DNA of 64,000 bases from Streptococcus sp. CF8_St5-11 (GTDB lineage Bacteria > Bacillota > Bacilli > Lactobacillales > Streptococcaceae), in contig NZ_JANCOJ010000002.1 in assembly GCF_024295625.1 (NCBI RefSeq), positions 1 to 64,000 on the forward strand, in the 5' to 3' direction. The notes beneath the pieces are model-generated. The model was not told where the DNA came from. It worked only from the letters and a program-made list of their open reading frames with translations, and did not search any database. The position numbers and the translations under genes are program-made. The stretch's first letter is position 1. Every line of letters starts with the position of its first letter. This document shows positions 35,191-43,849 of the stretch, in pieces.

Positions 35191-35433
35191 AGGCTGGGAC
35201 AAAAGTCCTAGCCTCTCAATTATTTTTGGATTGTCGATCAAGAAGCAGTGGTTGAGTGGGCTCTACTGCGCTGACTTCATCAGCTATTTTTGGATTGTCG
35301 ATCAAGAAGCAGTGGTTGAGTGGGCTCTACTGCGCTGACTTCATCAGCTTTTACAGCCCTACTCAACTGTGAGGAGGTGGGACGACGAAATCGAATTCTA
35401 ACGAATTACCGATTTCTGTCCTACTCTCTTTTT
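35189..35433 (-). repeat. Multi-hairpin element, copy 3 (reverse, with internal duplication)
   Basis: Reverse complement of the 26.4-kb element. It starts at the kinase stop codon with GAGGCTGGGAC/GTCCTAGCCTC, then a GTTGAGT (35251-35257 and again 35315-35321)/ACTCAAC (35361-35367) stem, then GTGGGAC (35377-35383)/GTCCTAC (35418-35424). A 64-bp unit is exactly repeated (below). It fills most of the 348-bp gap before yutD; the remaining ~100 bases hold only the yutD leader with a TAAAAT-like -10 near 35494. Confidence 0.85.
35221..35348. repeat. Exact 64-bp tandem duplication
   Basis: Positions 35221-35284 and 35285-35348 are identical over all 64 bases. The unit contains one arm of hairpin 2 and its inner loop, so only one copy can pair with the single matching arm at 35361-35367. 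Confidence 0.95.
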
Positions 35434-35538
35434 GCTCTCAAATGAATTTCAACTCTTTTCTAGTCAAATCTGACGCAAGACATCAAATTTATGATAAAAT
35501 AAAGTGTTACAGTAAATAGATTTTGATGAAGGAACACT

Positions 35539-36114
35539 ATGCGAAAAGAGATTGACCCTGAATTATATAATTACAATAAATTTCCTGGACCTGTGTTTCG
35601 TCAGGTAGGAGACCAGATCCTTTCAGAAAACCTCTCCTTTGAGCTCTTGAAAAATGAGAAGGAAGCATTTGATGCGACCGTTTTTGGTCAGCGATTTTCT
35701 GAGATTTTAACCAAGTTTGATTACATTGTTGGTGATTGGAGCAATGAGCAGTTGCGCTTGCGTGGCTTTTATAAGGAAGAGCGCGATGTTGCAACGATGG
35801 ATAAACTAAGTCGCTTAGACGATTATTTGTTAGAATATTGTAGCTATGGTTGTGCTTATTTTGTCCTTGAAAATAAGGAACCTCATCGTGCTTCCTTTGA
35901 TAAGAAATCACCGGTCAAAAAAGCTCAATCAGAAGAAAGAGAACCTAAAAAGCGTTCGCGCAATCGCAAACAAAAAGATCGTTTCCAAAAACGAGAACGC
36001 GACAAGGGACAGTCAACGAACAACTCGAAAAAAACAAGACCGTCTGCTGAAACGAAAAAAACAACGAAGACGAACAACAAACGTCATTTTGTGATTCGAC
36101 AAAAAGAGGAGTAA
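35539..36114 (+). CDS. yutD: YutD family protein with basic C-terminal tail
   Basis: A 191-residue protein. Residues about 1-125 are the YutD domain (FDATVFGQRFSEILTKFDYI, WSNEQLRLRGFYKEER). The last 65 residues are a Lys/Arg/Gln-rich disordered tail (KKRSRNRKQKDRF), which would favour RNA binding. It ends 6 nt before rlmN, so the pair is co-transcribed. Molecular function is not established; the rRNA-modification neighbour and basic tail suggest a ribosomal RNA role. Confidence 0.85.
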   Translation: MRKEIDPELYNYNKFPGPVFRQVGDQILSENLSFELLKNEKEAFDATVFGQRFSEILTKFDYIVGDWSNEQLRLRGFYKEERDVATMDKLSRLDDYLLEYCSYGCAYFVLENKEPHRASFDKKSPVKKAQSEEREPKKRSRNRKQKDRFQKRERDKGQSTNNSKKTRPSAETKKTTKTNNKRHFVIRQKEE

Positions 36115-36120
36115 GAAAGA

Positions 36121-37209
36121 ATGAAACCATCCATTTATAGTTTAACACGCCAGGATATGATTGATTGGGCGGAAGAAAACGGCGAAAAGAAGTTCCGTGC
36201 AGCACAAATCTGGGAATGGCTCTATCGCAAACGCGTCCAGTCCTTCGAAGAAATGACCAACCTTTCTAAGGACTTGATTGCGAAGTTAAATGATCAATTC
36301 GTCGTCAACCCACTCAAGCAACGAATCGTGCAAGAGTCAGCAGATGGAACGGTTAAGTATCTTTTTGAATTGCCAGACGGCATGTTGATTGAAACCGTCT
36401 TGATGCGTCAGCACTATGGTTTATCTGTCTGTGTAACGACTCAAGTAGGATGCAATATCGGTTGTACCTTCTGTGCTTCTGGTTTGATCAAAAAACAACG
36501 CGATTTGAACAATGGGGAAATCGTGTCTCAAATCATGTTGGTTCAAAAATACTTTGACGAGCGTGGCCAAGATGAACGGGTCAGTCATATCGTTGTCATG
36601 GGGATCGGAGAACCATTTGACAACTATAACAATGTCTTGAAATTTATCCGGACGGTCAACGATGACAAGGGATTAGCGATTGGTGCTCGTCATATTACCG
36701 TGTCAACTTCTGGTTTGGCTCATAAAATTCGTGACTTTGCAAATGAAGGTGTGCAGGTCAATTTGGCAGTGTCTCTTCATGCACCAAACAATGACTTGCG
36801 CTCTAGCATCATGAAGATCAACCGGGCCTTTCCAATTGAAAAATTGTTTGCGGCGATTGAATACTATATTGAGACTACGAACCGTCGGGTGACCTTTGAG
36901 TACATCATGCTCAATGAAGTCAATGACGGGGTCGAGCAAGCTTTAGAGTTGGCAGAATTGCTCAAGAATATCAAGAAATTGTCTTATGTTAACTTGATTC
37001 CTTACAATCCTGTCAGTGAGCATGACCAATATAGCAGGAGTCCAAAAGAACGGGTCATGGCCTTCTATGATACCTTGAAAAAACAAGGTGTTAACTGTGT
37101 AGTGCGTCAAGAGCACGGTACAGATATTGATGCTGCCTGTGGTCAATTGCGTTCAAATACCATGAAACGGGACCGGGAGAAAGCGATTGTTGAACATGCG
37201 CAACCTTAA
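36121..37209 (+). CDS. rlmN: Dual-specificity rRNA/tRNA adenine-C2 methyltransferase RlmN
   Basis: A 362-residue radical-SAM enzyme that makes m2A2503 in 23S rRNA and m2A37 in some tRNAs. The 4Fe-4S motif is C111-x3-C115-x2-C118 (GCNIGCTFC). The C-terminal methyl-carrying cysteine is in AACGQL. Length is normal. It overlaps the VanZ-like gene downstream by 14 nt. Confidence 0.96.
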   Translation: MKPSIYSLTRQDMIDWAEENGEKKFRAAQIWEWLYRKRVQSFEEMTNLSKDLIAKLNDQFVVNPLKQRIVQESADGTVKYLFELPDGMLIETVLMRQHYGLSVCVTTQVGCNIGCTFCASGLIKKQRDLNNGEIVSQIMLVQKYFDERGQDERVSHIVVMGIGEPFDNYNNVLKFIRTVNDDKGLAIGARHITVSTSGLAHKIRDFANEGVQVNLAVSLHAPNNDLRSSIMKINRAFPIEKLFAAIEYYIETTNRRVTFEYIMLNEVNDGVEQALELAELLKNIKKLSYVNLIPYNPVSEHDQYSRSPKERVMAFYDTLKKQGVNCVVRQEHGTDIDAACGQLRSNTMKRDREKAIVEHAQP

Positions 37210-37723
37210 ACAAGGGCTGATCGATCATACAGAACTAACCAAAAGAGGAAGAAGGCTGTTACGGAGTGGCAGCTTCTTCTATTTTATCCTCTTGTGTCTG
37301 ATGTGTTTTTTGCCCCAACAGCCAGAGCCAGGTATGGAAACACCGGGTATTCAACATTTCGGTCGCATCGTCGTCCTGCTGGTTCCTCTTAATTCGGTGA
37401 TGAATCTTGGTCAGATCACCAGTGCCCTCCAACTCATTAAGGTCATTCTCCAAAACATAGCCAATATCTTTTTGTTAAGCCCGCTGGTCTTTCAACTCCT
37501 CTGGCTATGGCCCTGGTTGAGGAGTCGAAAACGGGTCTTGTGCTTCGGCTTTGCGATGAGCTTGTGGATTGAATGTAGCCAAGTTCTGTTAGATCTCTTA
37601 TTCAATGCCAATCGTGTCTTTGAGCTAGATGATTTGTGGACCAATACCTTAGGCGCTTATCTGGCTTATTTAGGCTTTCAGTATTGCAGAGCACGATTGC
37701 TAGCAAAAAATGGGGAAATGTAA
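37196..37723 (+). CDS. VanZ family membrane protein
   Basis: A 175-residue VanZ-like membrane protein with four or five hydrophobic helices and the motif [15 protein letters not shown] followed by [14 protein letters not shown]. VanZ proteins influence teicoplanin and lipoglycopeptide susceptibility through an unclear envelope role. ATG at 37196 is preferred to TTG codons just upstream. It overlaps rlmN and is last in the yutD-rlmN operon. Confidence 0.85.
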   Translation: MRNLKQGLIDHTELTKRGRRLLRSGSFFYFILLCLMCFLPQQPEPGMETPGIQHFGRIVVLLVPLNSVMNLGQITSALQLIKVILQNIANIFLLSPLVFQLLWLWPWLRSRKRVLCFGFAMSLWIECSQVLLDLLFNANRVFELDDLWTNTLGAYLAYLGFQYCRARLLAKNGEM

Positions 37724-37758
37724 AACCCGAACATTTTAGTGTCTTTTTGAAATTTTTG

Positions 37759-37787
37759 TTGACAAAGTCAGAAGCGGGAGCTATAAT
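37759..37787 (+). promoter_or_regulatory. Consensus promoter of the trpB T-box
   Basis: TTGACA (37759-37764), exactly 17 nt, TATAAT (37782-37787): a perfect housekeeping promoter directly before the T-box leader. Confidence 0.92.
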
Positions 37788-37794
37788 AACTTTA

Positions 37795-38056
37795 AGACAT
37801 CAGAAAAGTAGAGATTTTTCTCACTTCCAGGGAGCTTGTGGTGATTGCGAACAAGCAGTGGTGAATCTTGAAATGGGCTGATGCGTTTATGATGATGAAT
37901 TTGAAACAATAAAAATTCGGTGAGCACACCTTATCGTGCACCCTGTTGTTAGACAGGTCAGAGATGTAGGAGAAAAAATAGCCTCCTACAATTGAGGTGG
38001 CACCGCGGTATCGAATCGTCCTCACACAGATTTTTCTGTGTGAGGTTTTTTGTATC
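37795..38056 (+). promoter_or_regulatory. T-box leader (tryptophan, specifier TGG) with terminator
   Basis: Stem I base CATCAG (37798-37803) pairs with CTGATG (37878-37883). TGG at 37874-37876 sits one base inside that stem and reads tryptophan. The T-box AGGTGGCACCGCGG is at 37995-38008 and the terminator CCTCACACAG/CTGTGTGAGG with T6 at about 38020-38051. It fills the gap between the VanZ-like gene and trpB; the last ~90 bases before trpB show nothing else but a GAGGA ribosome site. Confidence 0.93.
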
Positions 38057-38148
38057 TCAAAGGAACCCCAGTGAGACTGCAGCTCAAAGGGTCCGCGAGA
38101 GAAAAAGATCATAAACAGGATTAAAGATATAGAAAAGAGGACACAATC

Positions 38149-39336
38149 ATGACAGAAACAAAAGGCTATTTCGGACAATTTGGTGGATCTTTCGTACCAG
38201 AACCCATTCAAAACTTGCTCAATCAATTAGAGGAAACCTTTGAACAATATAAAAATGATCCAGAATTTATCGCAGAATACAAACATTATTTGAAAGATTA
38301 CTCTGGCCGGGAAACACCGCTCTACTTTGCGGAAAGTTTGACAGAACATTTAGGTGGGGCAAAAATTTATTTGAAGCGCGAAGACTTGAATCACCTAGGT
38401 TCGCATAAATTGAATAACGTTTTGGGGCAAATCCTCTTGGCTAAACGCATGGGCAAAACGCGCGTGATTGCTGAAACAGGAGCTGGTCAACACGGTGTAG
38501 CTACAGCAGCTGCGGCAGCTAAGTTTGGCATGGCCTGTGATGTCTACATGGGGGCAGAAGATGTGGAACGCCAACGTCTCAATGTCTTCCGCATGGAAAT
38601 GATGGGGGCAACCGTTCATGCGGTTGAAACCGGGACTAAGACCTTGAAAGACGCCGTTGATGCTGCGTTTGGAGCATGGATGGCAGATCTGGACGCCTTT
38701 TACGTTTTGGGTTCTGCTGTTGGCCCTCACCCTTACCCAACCATTGTGCATGAATTCCAAAAGGTGATCAGTGAAGAATCTAAACGTCAAATCTTGGAAA
38801 AAGAAGGCCGTTTGCCAGACTATGTGATTGCCTGTGTCGGTGGTGGCTCTAATGCCATTGGTGCCTTTTCTGAGTATGTCGCAGAAGAGGAAGTCGGCTT
38901 GATTGGGGTAGAAGCAGCTGGTCATGGCTTGGACACCGATCAACACGCAGCGACCATGACCAAAGGGACTATCGGTGTGGTTGATGGGATGAAGACCTAT
39001 GCAGTCTTTGGCGAAGATGGAAAAGTAGCGCCAGTGTACTCGATCTCTGCTGGTTTGGACTACCCAGGGGTTGGTCCAGAGCATGCTTTCTTTAAAGATT
39101 CTGGTCGTGTCGAATATGTGGCTGCAACGGATGACGAAGCAGTAGAAGCTCTTCTTCTCCTCAGTAAGACAGAAGGAATCCTCCCAGCCATTGAAAGCTC
39201 ACACGCGATTGCAGAAGCGGTCAAACGTGCTCCACAATTGGATAAAGACAAGATCATCATCATCAATGTTTCCGGACGTGGGGATAAGGATGTGGCTGCC
39301 ATCGCCGATTATCTAGAAGCGAAGGCTGCAAAATAA
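38149..39336 (+). CDS. trpB: Tryptophan synthase beta chain (no alpha-chain gene beside it)
   Basis: A 395-residue PLP enzyme that joins indole and serine to tryptophan. The PLP lysine is K87 (SHKLNN), the catalytic glutamate E109 (AETGAGQHG), the phosphate loop GGGSNA is near 232 and the terminal SGRGDKD loop is present. All positions match TrpB of the TrpAB complex, so this is a TrpB1-type enzyme, not the distant TrpB2. It is monocistronic: it is followed by a minus-strand gene, and no trpA or other trp gene is in the window. Controlled by the tryptophan T-box upstream. Confidence 0.95.
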   Translation: MTETKGYFGQFGGSFVPEPIQNLLNQLEETFEQYKNDPEFIAEYKHYLKDYSGRETPLYFAESLTEHLGGAKIYLKREDLNHLGSHKLNNVLGQILLAKRMGKTRVIAETGAGQHGVATAAAAAKFGMACDVYMGAEDVERQRLNVFRMEMMGATVHAVETGTKTLKDAVDAAFGAWMADLDAFYVLGSAVGPHPYPTIVHEFQKVISEESKRQILEKEGRLPDYVIACVGGGSNAIGAFSEYVAEEEVGLIGVEAAGHGLDTDQHAATMTKGTIGVVDGMKTYAVFGEDGKVAPVYSISAGLDYPGVGPEHAFFKDSGRVEYVAATDDEAVEALLLLSKTEGILPAIESSHAIAEAVKRAPQLDKDKIIIINVSGRGDKDVAAIADYLEAKAAK

Positions 39337-39343
39337 AAAGAAT

Positions 39344-40003
39344 TTATCTGCAAAATATCGTATAAAGCAGTAAAGCATGATAACTGAGAAAGAGACAGGG
39401 AACAAAGGGAATCCGGTCTCTTTCTTTTTTGAGAGCAAATACGAGAATGCCTAAGATGGATGCGATCTGAATGAGAATGAGGATCTTGGTAGAAGAAAAG
39501 CTTAGCGAGAAGGTGGCGAGTAAGAGGAAATCTCCTGCTCCCATTCCGATAAAGAAAAAGTGAGCTCCGATCGCAAGGAGTAAAAAGACCAGCATGAGGA
39601 GATTACTACCGGATAAAAAGAGGACCAGGGCATGGAGACAGCACCAGATGACCAAGGGGTATTCCATAAAGCGAAGGTCATAGATGGCTAAAACGGCAGC
39701 TCCCAGTAGTGTTAGAAGTTGAGGCAGAGAAAGGAAACCATTGGCGCAGGCTAAAAAGAGCAGGCCACTCCAGACCTCAAAAAGGCAGTACCAAAATGGG
39801 TAGGTCTGATGACAATAGCGGCAGCGAAAGCGATGGAGTAATTGCGAGATAATGGGGATGAGATCCCAAACGCCAAGGACGTGCTGGCAGTGATCGCAAT
39901 GACTGCGAGGAGCGAGAATAGATTGGTTTGGGAAACGGTCGACAACTAGTCCCAAAAAAGAGGCGATGCAAGTACCGATGGTAAAAAAATAAAAGTTGAT
40001 CAT
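39344..40003 (-). CDS. pilD: Prepilin peptidase / N-methyltransferase (competence, CilC/PilD)
   Basis: A 219-residue A24 aspartic peptidase that trims and methylates competence pseudopilins. Zinc-type cysteines are C36, C39, C61 and C64; the catalytic aspartates are D109 (YDLR) and D158 (GMGAGD). About six to seven membrane helices. A ComX box lies 7 nt before the start, identifying it as a late competence gene. It converges on trpB with only a few bases between stops. Confidence 0.93.
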   Translation of the reverse strand: MINFYFFTIGTCIASFLGLVVDRFPNQSILAPRSHCDHCQHVLGVWDLIPIISQLLHRFRCRYCHQTYPFWYCLFEVWSGLLFLACANGFLSLPQLLTLLGAAVLAIYDLRFMEYPLVIWCCLHALVLFLSGSNLLMLVFLLLAIGAHFFFIGMGAGDFLLLATFSLSFSSTKILILIQIASILGILVFALKKERDRIPFVPCLFLSYHALLLYTIFCR

Positions 40004-40010
40004 ACTTATT

Positions 40011-40018
40011 TATTCGTA
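40011..40018 (-). promoter_or_regulatory. ComX (SigX) box
   Basis: TACGAATA on the minus strand, the exact streptococcal combox core, 7 nt before the prepilin peptidase start codon. Transcription would begin at or next to the ATG. Confidence 0.85.
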
Positions 40019-40084
40019 AAGCAATCGGAAAATTTCATCATTTGCTTGAAAATCTTGTAAAGCCTTTCTAAATTTGATACAATA

Positions 40085-40309
40085 ATGAACATGAAAAACC
40101 TGTATGATGTTCAACAATTTTTAAAACGTTTTGGAATCATCATTTATGTGGGGAAGCGCCTCTATGACATCGAATTGATGAAAATTGAGCTTCAACGTCT
40201 TTATGATGCAGGCCTGATGGAGCGGCTCGATTATTTAGAAGCCGATACCGTTTTAAGAAGAGAACACAAGCAAGAATTAGAATTTTTGAAAAAGAGTGAG
40301 GTAGAGTGA
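40085..40309 (+). CDS. yqgQ: YqgQ family small protein
   Basis: A 74-residue three-helix protein of the DUF910/YqgQ family (YDVQQFLKRFGIIIYVGKRL, LMKIELQRLYDAGL). Related structures resemble small nucleic-acid-binding bundles, but function is unknown. The start could be either of two ATGs two codons apart. It overlaps the rhodanese-like gene by 4 nt. Confidence 0.85.
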   Translation: MNMKNLYDVQQFLKRFGIIIYVGKRLYDIELMKIELQRLYDAGLMERLDYLEADTVLRREHKQELEFLKKSEVE

Positions 40310-40692
40310 TGGGAAATATCATTGTTTGGTTGGCTATTTTAGGAGCATTTGGATGGATGGCGTTTAATTATTTCCGCATCCGTAAAGCTGCTAAATTTGT
40401 GGATAATGCCACTTTTGAAGAGCTCATTCGTCAAGGGCAGTTGATTGACTTGCGAGAGCCAGCTGAGTTTCATGCCAAGCATATTTTAGGAGCACGCAAC
40501 ATTCCTTCTACCCAGTTGAAGTTGAGTCTTGCAGCCTTGCGTAAAGATAAACCAATTTTGCTCTATGAAAATAGCCGTAGTTCGCGTGTAACCAATGCGG
40601 CTCTCTATCTTAAGAAACAGGGCTATACAGACATTTATGTCTTGTCTTATGGTCTCGATTCTTGGAATGGGAAAGTGAAAAAAGACGCTTAA
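40306..40692 (+). CDS. Membrane-anchored rhodanese-like protein lacking the catalytic cysteine
   Basis: A 128-residue protein with one N-terminal membrane helix (about 4-21) and a rhodanese domain (FEELIRQGQLIDLREPAEF, HILGARNIPS). In the active loop the usual cysteine is replaced: the segment reads LLYENSRSSR, with Glu at the cysteine position. It therefore should not be a sulfurtransferase and more likely binds a partner or anion. Translationally coupled to yqgQ; followed by a bidirectional terminator. Confidence 0.85.
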   Translation: MMGNIIVWLAILGAFGWMAFNYFRIRKAAKFVDNATFEELIRQGQLIDLREPAEFHAKHILGARNIPSTQLKLSLAALRKDKPILLYENSRSSRVTNAALYLKKQGYTDIYVLSYGLDSWNGKVKKDA

Positions 40693-40693
40693 T

Positions 40694-40738
40694 AAAAAGA
40701 GCTCTAACTGCACAAAGTGTGTGGTTAGAGCTTTTTTA
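40694..40738. terminator. Bidirectional terminator
   Basis: AGCTCTAAC (40700-40708) pairs with GTTAGAGCT (40724-40732), flanked by an A run and a T run. Shared by the rhodanese-like gene and the convergent pseudouridine synthase gene. Confidence 0.88.
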
Positions 40739-41461
40739 TCTCGTTTTTTCAAGGTAGTCTTTGACCCGTGTGAGCTCCACCTCATTCAAAGGTCGGCTTT
40801 CTCCAGGGGCTAACTGAGGATCCAAGGTGAAGGGACCAAAAGACAAGCGTTTTAAGGTCATTACTTTGACCCCAATGGCCAAAAACATCTTTTTCACTTG
40901 GTGGTATTTTCCTTCTGAGATTCGGACCTGGGCCTTGCTGTAGCTGGGGGTACTTTCTAGAATGGTCAAGGAAGCAGGCTTGCAGATAGGGCCGTCCGTG
41001 AATGAAATCCCATTCTGAAATTGTTCGATGTGGGCTGCATAGAGCGGACCATTGACTTCTACCTCATAGACTTTCTCCACATGGTATTGAGGATGGAGCA
41101 GTTGAAAGCCTAAGGGACCATTATCTGTGAGGAGGAGCAGACCACTCGTATCGCGATCGAGGCGACCAAGAGGGTAGAGGTCTGGGTACTCTTGCTGGGG
41201 GTCCACTAGATCGATCACCGTTGGATGGTGGGCGTCTCTTTTGGCGGTCACGGCCCCGATTGGTTTATGGAGCATGTAGTAGTGGTGACGCGGTTCTTGA
41301 ATGATCTGATCCCCTATTTGGATTTGTTGGAGTCCAGGGTCGATGTTTTGGGATAGCTTTTGAGCTGGTAGGTGATCGACCAAGATTTGCCTTCGGGCCA
41401 AAAGTTGTTTGATGTCTTTACGAGCGTACTGATGGTCTGCCATCAATTGATCTAATCTCAT
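40736..41461 (-). CDS. RsuA/RluB family rRNA pseudouridine synthase
   Basis: A 241-residue pseudouridine synthase with an N-terminal S4 RNA-binding domain (MRLDQLMADHQYARKDIKQL) and catalytic aspartate in the LGRLDRDTSGLLLLT motif. The RsuA-type members modify U516 of 16S rRNA; which site this one uses is not certain. ATG at 41461 follows AGAGG with good spacing; upstream in-frame codons lack family similarity. Confidence 0.9.
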   Translation of the reverse strand: MRLDQLMADHQYARKDIKQLLARRQILVDHLPAQKLSQNIDPGLQQIQIGDQIIQEPRHHYYMLHKPIGAVTAKRDAHHPTVIDLVDPQQEYPDLYPLGRLDRDTSGLLLLTDNGPLGFQLLHPQYHVEKVYEVEVNGPLYAAHIEQFQNGISFTDGPICKPASLTILESTPSYSKAQVRISEGKYHQVKKMFLAIGVKVMTLKRLSFGPFTLDPQLAPGESRPLNEVELTRVKDYLEKTR

Positions 41462-41588
41462 GGGAGCCTCTTTTTCTGAAATTCTTATCATCAGTGTATC
41501 ATGAAAAGAAAAGGAAATCGAGTCAGAGAAAAGAAATGAATATGAAAACATTTACAACTAGCTGAACTGTGTTTTTTAGATAGGACTG

Positions 41589-41597
41589 TGGTATAAT
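41589..41597 (+). promoter_or_regulatory. TG-extended -10 of typA
   Basis: TGgTATAAT with TATAAT at 41592-41597, 42 nt before the typA start; no clear -35. Confidence 0.65.
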
Positions 41598-41639
41598 TGT
41601 TCAGTTAGAAATATTATTTAAAATTTTATAGAGGAAATC

Positions 41640-43487
41640 ATGACAAAATTAAGAGAAGATATTCGTAACGTTGCGATCATTGCCCACGTTGACCATGGTA
41701 AAACAACCTTGGTAGACGAATTGTTGAAACAATCGCACACCTTGGATGAACGTAAAGAATTGCAAGAACGTGCAATGGACTCAAACGATCTTGAAAAAGA
41801 ACGTGGGATCACGATCCTTGCTAAAAATACAGCCGTTGCTTATAACGGAACTCGAATCAATATCATGGACACACCAGGACACGCGGACTTCGGTGGAGAA
41901 GTGGAACGGATCATGAAAATGGTCGATGGGGTTGTATTGGTCGTTGATGCCTACGAAGGAACCATGCCTCAGACTCGTTTCGTATTGAAAAAAGCCTTGG
42001 AACAAGATCTTGTTCCGATCGTTGTAGTCAACAAAATCGATAAACCATCTGCTCGTCCAGAAGAAGTTGTAGATGAAGTTCTTGAACTCTTCATCGAATT
42101 GGGTGCGGATGATGACCAATTGGAATTCCCAGTTGTTTATGCTTCAGCGATCAACGGAACATCTTCACTTTCAGACGATCCAGCTGATCAAGAGCACACA
42201 ATGGCGCCGATCTTTGATACCATCATTGATCACATCCCAGCTCCAGTTGATAACTCAGATGAACCTCTTCAATTCCAAGTATCCCTGCTTGATTATAACG
42301 ACTTCGTTGGACGTATCGGTATCGGACGTGTCTTCCGTGGTACTGTAAAAGTTGGGGACCAAGTAACCCTTTCTAAATTGGATGGAACGACTAAGAACTT
42401 CCGTGTTACCAAACTCTTTGGTTTCTTTGGTTTGGAACGTCGTGAAATTCAAGAAGCCAAAGCTGGAGACTTGATCGCTATTTCTGGTATGGAAGATATC
42501 TTCGTTGGAGAAACCATCACACCGACAGACGCAGTTGAAGCTCTTCCAATCCTTCACATCGATGAACCGACGCTTCAAATGACCTTCTTGGTCAACAACT
42601 CACCATTTGCTGGTCGCGAAGGAAAATGGGTGACCTCTCGTAAAGTTGAAGAACGCTTGCAAGCGGAATTGCAAACAGACGTCTCTCTTCGTGTTGACCC
42701 AACTGATTCACCTGATAAATGGACAGTTTCAGGACGTGGGGAATTGCACTTGTCTATCTTGATTGAAACCATGCGTCGTGAAGGATACGAATTGCAAGTA
42801 TCTCGTCCAGAAGTTATTATCAAGGAAATTGATGGTGTCAAATGTGAACCATTTGAGCGCGTGCAAATCGACACACCAGAAGAATACCAAGGATCTGTTA
42901 TCCAAAGCCTTTCTGAACGTAAAGGTGAAATGTTGGATATGATCTCAACTGGTAACGGTCAAACTCGTTTGGTCTTCCTTGTTCCAGCGCGTGGTTTGAT
43001 TGGATACTCAACAGAGTTCTTGTCAATGACACGTGGTTACGGAATCATGAACCACACCTTTGATCAATACTTGCCAGTGATTCCAGGAGAAATCGGTGGA
43101 CGTCACCGTGGTGCGCTTGTTTCAATCGATAACGGAAAAGCAACCACTTACTCTATCATGTCTATCGAAGAACGTGGTACGATCTTTGTCAATCCAGGTA
43201 CAGAAGTTTACGAAGGAATGATCATCGGGGAAAACTCTCGTGAGAACGACTTGACCGTAAACATTACGAAAGCAAAACAAATGACCAACGTTCGTTCAGC
43301 TACTAAGGACCAAACAGCGGTTATCAAGACTCCTCGTATCTTGACCTTGGAAGAATCTCTTGAGTTCTTGAACGACGATGAGTACATGGAAGTAACACCG
43401 GAATCTATCCGCTTGCGGAAACAAATCTTGAACAAAGCAGAACGCGAAAAAGCAAATAAAAAGAAAAAATCAGCAGCTGCTGAATAA
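41640..43487 (+). CDS. typA: Translational GTPase TypA/BipA
   Basis: A 615-residue ribosome-binding GTPase of the elongation-factor family, active in 50S assembly and stress adaptation. G motifs: AHVDHGKTT (about 16), RGITI (G2), [13 protein letters not shown] (G3), NKIDK (G4), SAINGT-type G5. Domains III-V and the TypA-specific C-terminal domain follow. Codon use is that of a highly expressed gene. Followed closely by the DUF3165 gene. Confidence 0.97.
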   Translation: MTKLREDIRNVAIIAHVDHGKTTLVDELLKQSHTLDERKELQERAMDSNDLEKERGITILAKNTAVAYNGTRINIMDTPGHADFGGEVERIMKMVDGVVLVVDAYEGTMPQTRFVLKKALEQDLVPIVVVNKIDKPSARPEEVVDEVLELFIELGADDDQLEFPVVYASAINGTSSLSDDPADQEHTMAPIFDTIIDHIPAPVDNSDEPLQFQVSLLDYNDFVGRIGIGRVFRGTVKVGDQVTLSKLDGTTKNFRVTKLFGFFGLERREIQEAKAGDLIAISGMEDIFVGETITPTDAVEALPILHIDEPTLQMTFLVNNSPFAGREGKWVTSRKVEERLQAELQTDVSLRVDPTDSPDKWTVSGRGELHLSILIETMRREGYELQVSRPEVIIKEIDGVKCEPFERVQIDTPEEYQGSVIQSLSERKGEMLDMISTGNGQTRLVFLVPARGLIGYSTEFLSMTRGYGIMNHTFDQYLPVIPGEIGGRHRGALVSIDNGKATTYSIMSIEERGTIFVNPGTEVYEGMIIGENSRENDLTVNITKAKQMTNVRSATKDQTAVIKTPRILTLEESLEFLNDDEYMEVTPESIRLRKQILNKAEREKANKKKKSAAAE

Positions 43488-43510
43488 TACGGAAAGAAAG
43501 GAGAAACAAA

Positions 43511-43759
43511 ATGGTCTATTTTATCTTAGGGATTTTGATTCTCCTTTTTTACCTTTTTATGACCCCAAAAAGTATTCGTGGTACCTTGAACAGTGTCACA
43601 ATGGTGGTCTTGATCGTCTCCATTATCGTACTGACTTGTCTCGCCATTTTTCAGATATTCCAACTACCGTCTGAGTTTTTTGTCGGTGCCTTTCTCGCCT
43701 TTGTTGGCTACCTGGCTTTGGTGGATATTTCCAAAATGACGACCAAACAGAAAAAATAA
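43511..43759 (+). CDS. DUF3165 small membrane protein
   Basis: An 82-residue protein with two or three hydrophobic helices (MVYFILGILILLFYLFM, VVLIVSIIVLTCLAIF, GAFLAFVGYLALV) and a short basic end. Restricted to streptococci and relatives; function unknown. GGAG precedes the ATG; it is 23 nt behind typA and closes that operon before a terminator. Confidence 0.82.
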   Translation: MVYFILGILILLFYLFMTPKSIRGTLNSVTMVVLIVSIIVLTCLAIFQIFQLPSEFFVGAFLAFVGYLALVDISKMTTKQKK

Positions 43760-43776
43760 ATGCTGACGTGATTTTT

Positions 43777-43803
43777 AAAGCCCTTTGGGCTTTTTAATTT
43801 TGT
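43777..43803 (+). terminator. Terminator between the DUF3165 gene and murD
   Basis: AAAGCCC (43777-43783) pairs with GGGCTTT (43787-43793), then T-rich sequence. Confidence 0.82.
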
Positions 43804-43849
43804 TAAAAAAAGGTAAAATAGAGAGTGATAAAAATGGAGCGAAGAAATC

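Noticed and set aside
35066-35338. 90-codon plus-strand frame running through the end of the kinase gene into the repeat
   Set aside because: Produced by the repeated non-coding unit and an out-of-frame part of the kinase; no start signal.
35221-35348. Tandem 64-bp units as a possible CRISPR or minisatellite
   Set aside because: Only two units, no spacers and no cas genes; the unit is part of a larger hairpin element.
38395-39084. Long open frame (229 codons) on the minus strand
   Set aside because: Lies wholly inside trpB on the opposite strand; the composition of the product is not protein-like and no ribosome site or family pattern is seen.
41660-41667. ComX-box match (TATTCGTA, minus-strand reading)
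   Set aside because: Inside the typA coding sequence with no gene start in the right place; chance occurrence.
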